64,000 nucleotides of DNA, from the NCBI GenBank assembly GCA_041918515.1, contig JAYRVO010000151.1:62001-126000 (forward strand), read 5' to 3'. Both the position numbers and the translations under genes were made by a program. Position 1 is the first letter of the stretch. Every line of letters starts with the position of its first letter. Below are positions 42,693 to 51,700 of the stretch, one piece after another. Below the pieces are notes generated by a model that was given only the letters and a program-made list of their open reading frames with translations, did no database searches and was not told the DNA's origin. The stretch is from SSF26 sp041918515 (GTDB lineage Bacteria; Chloroflexota; Anaerolineae; J102).

Positions 42693-43694
42693 TCAAATTG
42701 CTTCCCCGACCAACAAACACGCCGCCTCATGCCCCTCAGTGATCGGGACGAAAGCGGGATCGACCTCCCGACACCGCGCAACCGCCACCGGGCAGCGCGG
42801 GTGAAAGCGACAGCCGGGGGGGATTGCAATCGGGTTGGGCGTCTCGCCCTGCAGGATGACGCGCTGGCGGCGCAAGCGCGGGTTGGGGACGGGGACGACC
42901 GAGAGCAGGGCCTGGGTGTAGGGGTGCTGGGGATTTAGCAGCACATCGCTCGTCGCTCCGATCTCGACGATGCGGCCCAGATACATCACGGCCACGCGGT
43001 CGGCAAAATAGGAGACCGTGCCCAAATCGTGGGTGATGAAGAGCACCGAGATGCCCCGCGTCTGGCGCAACTCGTGCAGCAGGTTGAGCACCTCGGCCCG
43101 GATGCTGACATCGAGCATCGAAACCGGCTCGTCGGCCAGGAGGAGGGTCGGTTCCAGCACCAAGGCACCAGCGATGACCACGCGCTGGCGTTGCCCGCCG
43201 GAAAGCTCGTGCGGATAGCGGTGCAGATAGTCCTCGGCCGGGCGCAGGCCCGCGTCTTCCAGCGCCTGCTTCACCCGACCCTCGCGCTCGGCCCGATCGG
43301 TCGCCAACTTATGCACCACCAGTGGCTCGGCCACGATTTCGGCGATGGTTTGGGTGGGGTTAAGCGACTCGTAGGGGTCCTGAAAGATCATCTGGATGCG
43401 CCGGCTGAGGGCTTTGCGCGCGCTCCCGGCCGCGTGGGTGATCTCCTGGCCCTCGAACTCGACCCGACCGCTGGTCGGCTCTTCCAGGTGCATCAGCGTC
43501 AGCGCCAGGGTGGACTTGCCGCAACCGCTCTCGCCCACCAGGGCCAGGATTTCGCCGCGGGCCAACTCGAAACTGACGCCATCCACCGCACGCACCACGC
43601 GTTCTTCGCCACCCCACCCGCCAGCGCGGCCGAGATGGAAGTGTTTGTGCAGGTCACGGACCAAGAGTTGGGGAGCGGGAAGGGCGACGGACAT
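42693..43694 (-). CDS. Oligopeptide/dipeptide ABC transporter ATP-binding protein, DppF/OppF type
   Basis: This is the second ATPase of an oligopeptide importer. From MSVALPAPQLLVRDLHKHF it has 333 residues. Walker A is LVGESGCGKSTLALTLM, the signature is LSGGQRQRVVIAGAL, Walker B is LLLADEPVSMLDV, and the H-loop His is in FITHDLGTV. The C-terminal oligo_HPY extension is complete (NPQHPYTQALLSVVPVPNPR, CRFHPRCPVAVARCREVDP). The other subunits, DppCD (fused), DppB and the binding protein, lie 13-19 kb away on the same strand. That separation suggests an operon broken by insertion of accessory genes. Confidence 0.9.
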   Translation of the reverse strand: MSVALPAPQLLVRDLHKHFHLGRAGGWGGEERVVRAVDGVSFELARGEILALVGESGCGKSTLALTLMHLEEPTSGRVEFEGQEITHAAGSARKALSRRIQMIFQDPYESLNPTQTIAEIVAEPLVVHKLATDRAEREGRVKQALEDAGLRPAEDYLHRYPHELSGGQRQRVVIAGALVLEPTLLLADEPVSMLDVSIRAEVLNLLHELRQTRGISVLFITHDLGTVSYFADRVAVMYLGRIVEIGATSDVLLNPQHPYTQALLSVVPVPNPRLRRQRVILQGETPNPIAIPPGCRFHPRCPVAVARCREVDPAFVPITEGHEAACLLVGEAI

Positions 43695-43728
43695 GGCGGG
43701 GGTGAGTATAGCACGAATCGTCGCCAGT

Positions 43729-43802
43729 TTTTTTATCTCACGCAAAGGCGCAAAGACGCCAAGAAAACATAAAAACTTTGCGTCTTAGCGGCTTTGCGTG
43801 AG
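43729..43802. repeat. Inverted repeat of the CGCAAAGGCGCAAAGACG family
   Basis: The arms CTCACGCAAAGGCGCAAAGA (from 43737) and the matching CTTTGCGTCTTAGCGGCTTT ... GTGAG (43776-43802) can form an imperfect 27-bp stem. The first 30 bases (43729-43758) are an exact reverse complement of 30918-30947. The element lies between divergent genes. Confidence 0.75.
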
Positions 43803-43830
43803 CCAATTTTGGGGCAATGTGGACTTCTGC

Positions 43831-43859
43831 TTGCACAATTTGGGAATTTGTGCTACAGT
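43831..43859 (+). promoter_or_regulatory. Promoter of the LVIVD-repeat protein gene
   Basis: TTGCAC and TACAGT are separated by 17 bases, with TGC directly before the -10 box (extended -10). Transcription would start near 43866, 45 bases before the ATG, and a GAGGTG ribosome-binding site follows. Confidence 0.55.
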
Positions 43860-43910
43860 AAATATACGCCTGCTACGATTTTCATACGCAGGCGTCAAGT
43901 GAGGTGTGTC

Positions 43911-46900
43911 ATGCGAAGGCGCGTGCAGTGGTTCATCGTCGTGATGTTGGTGCTATCACTTCTGTTGACAGCAACCGTCCTGGCGCAGCGGCTGGGCGAG
44001 CGACCGCGACCGCTTCAGCTTCTGTCGCAGGTGGGCGGCAAGACGATGGTCGTGGCCGCACAGGGGAGCCATGCCTTTGTGGGCGAGGGCAGCCGCCTGG
44101 TCGTGCTGGACATGCAGAATCCGGCGGCTCCGGTGATGGTGGGCGCATCGCCCTGGCTCGACAACGTCATCAGCGCCATCGGCCTCTTTGGGCAACGCGC
44201 CTACGTGACAACTGAAAGGTATTTCTATGCGCTCGACATAACAAATCCGGCGACGCCAACCGTGCTGGGAAGTTTCCAGATGGGGGGCGACCATATCGAC
44301 GAGGTGTTGGTGGTGGAGGGCTATGCCTATGTTTTGCGCTGGCAGGACAGCTATGCCGTTATCGATGTCCGCGACCCCGGCGCCCTGCGTGAAATTGGCC
44401 GCTTTTATCCGCCGGGCGGAGGCATATGGGCTGGAGCGACGGTCGACCGTTATGTGTATGCTGTGAGCGCTAATGGCCTGAGTGTGTTCGATGCCGGGGA
44501 TCGATCAGCGCCGGTTTGGTTGTTCGATTTGCCCCTGTCGGCACGGGGACGCAGCCTGGCTGTGGTGGGCAATCATGCCTATATAGCCGCGGGCGATGGC
44601 GGGTTGATCGTGATCGACATCAGCAATCCCCTGGCCCCGGTTCAGGTCGGGGCCAACACTTCGCTGGGTAAGACCCACCTGGTGACGGCGGCGGGGTCGT
44701 ATGCTTATGTAGTGACGGGGCCGGATGGCGGCGAACGCCGCCTGAAGGTGGTGGATGTGAACAACCCGGCGACGCCATTGCTCAAAGGCGAATTGGGGAT
44801 CGATCCCAGCACGCGGGGCCTGGCGACGACGGCCGGGCATGTGCTGGCTGCCGGGGCCGGGCAGGGGTTGTCAGTCATCACCGTGGCCGTTCCCACGGCT
44901 CCGGCCCTGGTGCATCGCCGGTCGCCGATGGTGGCCGATGCTCAGGGTGTGTTCGCGGTCGACAATCGCGCTTTCGTGGCCGATGGCTTCCGCGGGCTGG
45001 CGATCCTTGATGTTGCGAACCCGACCGGGCCGCAGCGCCTGGGCGGGGTGGATACGCCCGGCCTGGCCAGACAGGTGGTCGTGGCGGGTGGTCTGGCTTA
45101 TGTGGCCGATGATCAGGCTGGGCTGCGGGTGGCGTCGGTCAGCAATCCGACGACGCCGGCTTTGCTGGGTGGGCTGGATACGCCCGGCGCCGCAATCGAT
45201 GTGGAGGTGAAAGGCGGTTATGCCTATGTGGCCGATGGTTCGGGCGGGTTGCGCGTCATCGATGTGAGCAGCCCGACAGCGCTGGTGGAGGTGGGCGCCT
45301 GGGTGCAGGATCTGCCGTGGAGGACTGTGGACGGTGTGACGTTGGGAACTCTGACCAATGGACGGCTCTATGCGGCGCTGGTGCACCGGGGTGATGAATA
45401 CGATGGCGGCGGGAGAATCGACATCGTGGATGTGACCACCCCTTCGGCGCCGCAGCGTTTGGGCGGGATCAACTATCCGTATCGAGAAGGCGTGAGCCAT
45501 GGCGATCGTGTGTTCGATGTCGCGGTAGTGGGGTCGATGTTCTTTGTGCTCAGCAGCGAGGGCTTGCAGATTTTCGACCTCAGCAATCCGGCCTCGCCGG
45601 TCGAGGTGGGTTATCTGGATGCCGGCGAATGGTCGTCGAACTGTGGCCGCGAGAGCATCGCCATCGATGGCGGCATCGCCTGGGTGATGGGCGGGCAGGG
45701 CGTGTGCGCGTTCGACATCCATGATCGCACTCGTCCGCGGTTGCTGGCGGTGGGGCCGCCTGCGGTTGGCGGCGGGCGGGTTTTCGTCGCCCGGGCGCGG
45801 GCTTTCGTCGCCACGACGGGGAGTGGCTTGCAGGTTCTGCAAGACAACACCCCCACGCCCGGCCATCTGCGCTACGAGGCCGAAAATGCCGTTTTGACCG
45901 CGCCGATGGCGGTGGCCAATGCCGCGACTGCGTGCGGCGGTCGCTATGTGGCCAGCAACCAGGGCTGGTCGCAGGCGGGCGCCCGTTTCGATCTCAATGT
46001 GGCGCAGGCTGGCAACTACATCATCTGGGCGCTGGTGATGGGCCTGGCCTGGAGTCAGAATTCGTTTTTCGTCAGCATCGACAACGGGCCTGAGTTTCAC
46101 TACGAGATCCCACAAGTGGACGGGCAGTGGACATGGGGCTGGGATGTCGTGCATCCCGAATTGGAGAACGAGGCGGCCTTCTGGCTGAGTGCGGGCAATC
46201 ACAGCCTGCGCTTCCGGGCGCGCGAGGCCAACGCCCGCCTGGACAGCATCTACCTGGTCAGCTTCCCCATCACCGCCCCGTCCGAGGCACAGCCCTGTTT
46301 CCCCGCCGCTGCCTTCACTGTTACGCCCACCCGCACCCCCACGCCCACGCTTCCGATCCCCACCTTTACACCCACGCCCACTGCCACGCCCGGCGATGAG
46401 GGCCTGGAACTGCTCGGTCAGTGGGGCGGGAGTCCGTTGGGCGCGGGCCGCCGCGTGGTGGCGGCCAAAGAGAATTGGTTGTATCTGGCGGCCGGGAATC
46501 GCCTGGCGATCATGGACACCGGGCTGCCGGCCGGATCGCAGAACGTCGGTCAGACCGCAGCGCTGCCCGGCAACGTCGGCCGGGCGATCAGCGATGGTGG
46601 GCGTTATGTTTTCGCAGAGGCGGGCGGGCTGACCATCATCGACGTGCAAGACCCGGCCCATCCCCAGCTGGTGAGCCACACGCCGGGCATCGCCGGAAGC
46701 CTGACGTTGGACGGCAACCGGCTGTATGTGATCGGCCCCATCTGGCGCTGGAAATTCGATGTGTCGAACCCCCAGCGCCCGTTGCTGATGAAGGCGGCGG
46801 CATCGTCCCAGGGCTTTGGCTGGGATGCCAACAGCGGCTTTTTCACCGGCGGCCATCTCTACGTCCTCACCGATCGCCGCCTGGTCATCTACGACACCAG

Positions 46901-48479
46901 CGATCTGACCACCGCGCGCGAGGTGGGCAGCTATGCCTCGCCCGACCTGCATCCCTACTACCGCCAGGCGCTCGTCCACCAGGGTCGCGCCTATCTCGTC
47001 TCTGGCGAGCTGGTGGGCTACACCCATCCGGTGGTGAGTGTGGGGCTTTCGGTGGTGGACGTGAGCGATCCTGCCCATCCCGTGGCGCGCGGCCAATTGG
47101 ATTTGGGTCTTGGCGGCTGGGATGGGCCGATGGCGGCGGTGGGGAACAGGCTGTATGTCGCTCAAGATGAATCTATCCATTACGGGTATATGCATGAAAT
47201 CGACATTACGCACCCTGAGGCTCCGGTCCTGGTTTCTGGCCACTACGACGGCTACTGGGCCAATGTTTCCGAGATGATGGCGACCACCACCCGCCTGATC
47301 ATCACGAGTAATTCTGGCGGCGACCCGTGGCAGGATGTCTTCAACCGATCGGATTTGACGTTGCTGATTGGCTCTGGCATCACTTATATGCGCGATGTAC
47401 ACGGGGCTGGCGTCCATGCTTATACCTATATCGATGGATATGTTATCATCGTGGATGTCTCGACGCCTGCTGCGCCGCGGCTGAAGAGCCACGTCCCGTT
47501 TGAGTATCCCGCGGCTTCGGTGCGCTTCGACGAACAACGCGCTTATGCCAACATCGTCATCCTGGATTGGGAGGGAAATCGGCTTGACGCCTGGCTAAGC
47601 ATTGCCGATCTGAGCGATATTGAGAACATAAAGATAGCCGATCTGTGGACCAGAGGGCATTGGGATCGCTTTTTAGCCAGCCACGGCTACGCCTTTTTAT
47701 GGGGCTACTTTGGAGGCGGAGGGGGGTACAAACTGAGCATTTGGGACCTGCGCGACCTGGCGCAGCCGGTCGCTATCGGCGCCGTTCCTTTCGACGCCGT
47801 CGATGCTGTGGTGTTGGATGGGTGGGCCTATCTGGCCGTGCAGCCGCCGGGTTTGGTGGTGCTGGACCTGGCGCAGCCGTCCACCCCGGCCGCGACGCTG
47901 AATCTGCCTGGCGCACCGGTCAGCCTGGCCGCGGGTGCAGACAGGCTCTATCTGTTGACCAGCCAGCCCCAGGGTGGCGGTCACGAAAATCGCTTGCACA
48001 TCATCGACATCGCCAACCCCGTGCAGCCACAGCCGTTGGGCCTGTTCGCCGCTCTGCCGGGCGAGGCCGCGGCCAGGGATGTGACGGTCGCGGGCGAGAC
48101 AGCGTATGTGACGGTGGGGACGCGGGTGTATGCCATCGACGTAGCGACGCCATCGCAGCCGCGGGCGGTGGGCCGCTTCAACACGCCGGGCGATGCGCTG
48201 GGGGTGTCCGCCCAGGGCGAAAACGTGTTCGTGGCCGATGGCTGGGCCGGGCTGTTGATCCTGCGCCGCCCACCGACCCCGACTGCAACACTGACCCCGA
48301 CGCCAACGCCGACCCACACGCCGACCCACACGCCCACCGCGACCGCAACGCCGACGCCACCGCCGACCTTCACTCCCACCGCCACGCCAACCCCCACCGC
48401 CTCCGCAACCGCCACACCCACCGCCAGCCCCACGATCCCGGTCATGCATCTGTGGCTGCCGCTGGTGCAGCGGGAATGA
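43911..48479 (+). CDS. Giant secreted beta-propeller protein with LVIVD repeats
   Basis: From the ATG at 43911 (preceded by GAGGTG) the protein has 1522 residues. A signal peptide (WFIVVMLVLSLLLTATVLAQ) is followed by about 14 LVIVD-type repeats (LVVLDMQNPAAPVMVG, LRVIDVSSPTALVEVG), forming beta-propellers. Residues about 651-786 are a CBM6/CBM35-like module (LRYEAENAVLTAPMAV, WGWDVVHPE). A Thr/Pro linker (about 802-828) separates a second propeller region, and a long Thr/Pro tail (about 1455-1513) ends in MHLWLPLVQRE. Such proteins sit on or outside the cell, probably in adhesion or polymer binding. The LPLV ending recurs in secreted proteins of this group. Confidence 0.88.
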   Translation: MRRRVQWFIVVMLVLSLLLTATVLAQRLGERPRPLQLLSQVGGKTMVVAAQGSHAFVGEGSRLVVLDMQNPAAPVMVGASPWLDNVISAIGLFGQRAYVTTERYFYALDITNPATPTVLGSFQMGGDHIDEVLVVEGYAYVLRWQDSYAVIDVRDPGALREIGRFYPPGGGIWAGATVDRYVYAVSANGLSVFDAGDRSAPVWLFDLPLSARGRSLAVVGNHAYIAAGDGGLIVIDISNPLAPVQVGANTSLGKTHLVTAAGSYAYVVTGPDGGERRLKVVDVNNPATPLLKGELGIDPSTRGLATTAGHVLAAGAGQGLSVITVAVPTAPALVHRRSPMVADAQGVFAVDNRAFVADGFRGLAILDVANPTGPQRLGGVDTPGLARQVVVAGGLAYVADDQAGLRVASVSNPTTPALLGGLDTPGAAIDVEVKGGYAYVADGSGGLRVIDVSSPTALVEVGAWVQDLPWRTVDGVTLGTLTNGRLYAALVHRGDEYDGGGRIDIVDVTTPSAPQRLGGINYPYREGVSHGDRVFDVAVVGSMFFVLSSEGLQIFDLSNPASPVEVGYLDAGEWSSNCGRESIAIDGGIAWVMGGQGVCAFDIHDRTRPRLLAVGPPAVGGGRVFVARARAFVATTGSGLQVLQDNTPTPGHLRYEAENAVLTAPMAVANAATACGGRYVASNQGWSQAGARFDLNVAQAGNYIIWALVMGLAWSQNSFFVSIDNGPEFHYEIPQVDGQWTWGWDVVHPELENEAAFWLSAGNHSLRFRAREANARLDSIYLVSFPITAPSEAQPCFPAAAFTVTPTRTPTPTLPIPTFTPTPTATPGDEGLELLGQWGGSPLGAGRRVVAAKENWLYLAAGNRLAIMDTGLPAGSQNVGQTAALPGNVGRAISDGGRYVFAEAGGLTIIDVQDPAHPQLVSHTPGIAGSLTLDGNRLYVIGPIWRWKFDVSNPQRPLLMKAAASSQGFGWDANSGFFTGGHLYVLTDRRLVIYDTSDLTTAREVGSYASPDLHPYYRQALVHQGRAYLVSGELVGYTHPVVSVGLSVVDVSDPAHPVARGQLDLGLGGWDGPMAAVGNRLYVAQDESIHYGYMHEIDITHPEAPVLVSGHYDGYWANVSEMMATTTRLIITSNSGGDPWQDVFNRSDLTLLIGSGITYMRDVHGAGVHAYTYIDGYVIIVDVSTPAAPRLKSHVPFEYPAASVRFDEQRAYANIVILDWEGNRLDAWLSIADLSDIENIKIADLWTRGHWDRFLASHGYAFLWGYFGGGGGYKLSIWDLRDLAQPVAIGAVPFDAVDAVVLDGWAYLAVQPPGLVVLDLAQPSTPAATLNLPGAPVSLAAGADRLYLLTSQPQGGGHENRLHIIDIANPVQPQPLGLFAALPGEAAARDVTVAGETAYVTVGTRVYAIDVATPSQPRAVGRFNTPGDALGVSAQGENVFVADGWAGLLILRRPPTPTATLTPTPTPTHTPTHTPTATATPTPPPTFTPTATPTPTASATATPTASPTIPVMHLWLPLVQRE

Positions 48480-48740
48480 TCTGCATCGAGGGTGAAGGCA
48501 TCACAGAGTGGTTACCGCTGGCAGTTGAGATGCGCAACCAAAAGTACTATTTTCGATCTGTGTATTGGTCAGCCACATGTTGAAATGCTCTCAGGCTTTG
48601 GTAACCGCATATGGAGACGATTCACTTCCGGCAAGGTGCTGGTTTCTCTGGCCTTTTGAAGGCTGAGTCCCAGTTCTTCTGTTTTCTCTAAGCTCAAGAT
48701 GTTGTTGACCAATACATACTATTTTCGATCTGACTTCAGA
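48480..48740. other. Convergent intergenic region with a 16-bp direct repeat
   Basis: This spacer lies between the ends of two giant secreted-protein genes. TACTATTTTCGATCTG occurs at 48545-48560 and again at 48717-48732. No gene and no clear terminator was seen. Confidence 0.55.
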
Positions 48741-51700
48741 TTAGTTGCAGGCGCTCACACTCACGTCATCCACATACATCCACGTGCGGCCGCTGGCCGC
48801 AGTGCTGTCGTTGAATACCTCGAAATAGAGGAGTATTTCTTGCCCGGCCAGGCTGCCGAGGTCGTACCCGGCCCGCCGCCAGATGCCGCCCTCTTCAGCC
48901 GTTTGCAGCACCACCGCCAGCACGCGATAAGTGCTCGGCTCCAGCAGCAGAACGCGCTGGACATCATGGCTGCGGTCCTGGCTGAAAGGCCGATACCAGA
49001 AGGAAAGCCGGGCGTGCGCTGCGCTGGCGGGGATGCGGATGCTTTGATACATGTCCGAGTAGGTGCCCGCTGTCGGGGCGAGCTCGCCCAACAGGTTGAT
49101 CTCGGCGCCAGCGCGAGCAGCGGCCGCGCCCGGTAGCAAACCCAGCCGGGCCGAACGACTGCCGCTAAGCGCTGCATCATTGACATAACTACCCATACTG
49201 GCTGTCGCTGGGAAGACCCAGGCGGTGTTTTGTTCAAATCCGCCATTTGCAACAGCTTGTGGACAGGTTGTACTCTGCCGATGCACCCGTGGGAAGAAGA
49301 TATCGGTGCGGTCGAGCACATTGATCTGCACGGCGGCAGTGCGGGTGATGGATCCCATCGCGGCCACGACTTCGATTGTGTACGCGCCGGGGGGCAGCGC
49401 AGGCGTATCAACCAGTAAGAGAGTCGTCTGCTCGCCGGGCCGGAGAGTAGTATGCTCGAAGCGCGTTTGCAGTCCCGCTGGTGTGTTCTGGACGCTGAGG
49501 CTGACCGGATCCTGTGCGCCGAAGACACCCACAGCATGAATCTGCGCCGCCCCCGCGCCGTTGCCGCTCAGCGTGAGAGCTTGTGGCGCGGCCAGTAAGG
49601 TGAGTGAGGGCTGCAACAAGGTTACAGGTAGATTCAGGGTGCGGCTCGCCCCACCCCCGCGCGCGGTGATCGGCAGCAGATAGTTGCCGCCGGGCAGATG
49701 CGCGTCTACTGTAATCTCGGCCTGCACCGTCGCTCCGGCCAGGGTGGGTGTGATCACGTTCGGCGTGAAGGTGAGGCCGAAGCCAATGGGCAGATCGCCG
49801 GGGAAGAGCGCGGCCAGATCGGGATAGGTTGGGAGGTTAGCGCGCAGCAGGATGGGAATCTTGCCTGTTTCGCCGGGGATCAGCACCAGGCTGGAATCAC
49901 CCGCCTCCAAATCAAAGGCGAAGGTAGGCAGCAACACGCTGATCTCCTCGGAACGCGCTGTGGCAGGCGGAACGGCATCATCGTTGAATGCCTCGACCCA
50001 AAGTTGGTAGTTCTGCCCAGGGTTGAGACCGCCCACCGCCAGCGCCAGCGATTGCCCCACATTCATCGGCGTATCGGGCATGGCGGGCGTGCTACGGACG
50101 TGCAGCACGTAGCGATCAACATCTGGTTGGATGCTGCGATCCCAAGCCACGTCCAGTGAGCGGTAGCCTGGCGTCGCCCGCAGATGGGCGCTCCATACAT
50201 TATTCCACGCCTGCGTTACTGTGATCGCTTGTACGGCGTAGGCCCGCACCGGGGCATTACGACCATCATCGGCCTCGGCCCACAAATGATAAACGCCGCT
50301 GGTCAGGCGGCTCAGATCGATGGCGGCGCTCTGCGGCTGCCCGTCGGTGCGCGGGGCGGCATTCGTGTAGACAAGATAGCCGCTGTACACCGCCTGTGCG
50401 CCCACGGGTTCGGCCGCTCCGGGCTGGGCATAGACGCTGACGGTGATAGGCGCTTGGGCCGTGAGCTGCCAGGTGAGATTGGCGCTAATCGCGCCGGTGT
50501 CGAGAGCGACCACACCGCCGAGCGCGGGTGGCGGCGCCGCGCCGATGGCGGCGAAGGCGTAATTCGTAGCAGGCCCCGGCTCGCCCGTGAGCACGGCCTG
50601 CCACACGCCACCCTGCGCCGCATGGACCACGTACATCTCCTGCGTGCGCGTGGGGTCGCCTGGCGCCGCGCCAGGCACGGTATCGACCGCGTATTGCACG
50701 TTGGCTGGCAGGCTGGTCGGCGTGATCGGTGTTGCCGCGGGCGGTGGAGTTCGGAGTGTTAGGGTGGGCAAAGCCGCACTGCGATTGAGCACGAAGATGA
50801 CGTCCGCCCCGGTGGTGACTGTGACCGGTGTCGAGATTACGTTGGCATCGATCACCCAGATTTCCGGGCCTGGCTCCGGCGCCATCATCACCGCCCCGCC
50901 CATCTGCTGTGCCTGCCAGATCGCACGAGCCGCGGCAAATTGTCGCGGCGTCACCAGCACGTAGCTATCCACATTGCCCACCGTCAGTTTGCCACTGGTA
51001 TCGATGTAGACCCCGGCGCAATAGCCCTGCAAGCACGCCCGCCCGCGGAAGCCCCAGCGGCCGTTATTGAACTCGCCCGCGGCCACATCGACCCCGCCGA
51101 TGTAGGTGTCGCCCGGCGGGATCACGATCGGGATGTTCAATATTGGTACTCGCCACGTGAAAATCGACCCGCGCCCCATAAAGATTTCAGCCTTTCCGGT
51201 GCCCGTAAAGTGGAACTTGCTGTCGGCGCTCCAGGCCTGGATGGCAATTTCGCCACGCAGCACCGCAATTTGTACGTTGATCGTAGCGCTGAAGCTGTTG
51301 GGGGTGATCAGTACGGTGGTCTGGCTCATCTCTTGACCGAAGACCGCGACCGTCGCTTCCAGCAACAGGCTGAAGGGCTTGGTGTTCAGGGTAGCGCTAC
51401 CCGTGGCCGCCAGCGGGGCCACGCTCAGCCCAGGCACCAGTTCACTTTCGACCCGGAGACTGAGCTGCACTCTCACGTTGTCTGCTGCCTGGTCGAGGCT
51501 GAATTCCCCACTCACGCCGGCCAGGTAGAACCCGGTTGTGCCGATGGGGATACGGCACTCGAAGGAAAGGGCGGCGTGGTCCAACCAGAAGCCATCAGGA
51601 GCGGTTGTTTTGATCGGCGCGCTGGCAACACTCGCCAGCTTGGCATGTCCGCCGGGCGGAGCCACCTCGACGGCGACCGCGCCTGTCTTGGTGATCCGCA

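Noticed and set aside
44871..47537. Antisense open frame of 888 codons over the LVIVD protein gene
   Set aside because: Arg/His-rich, no motifs, mirrors the repeats of the real protein on the other strand.
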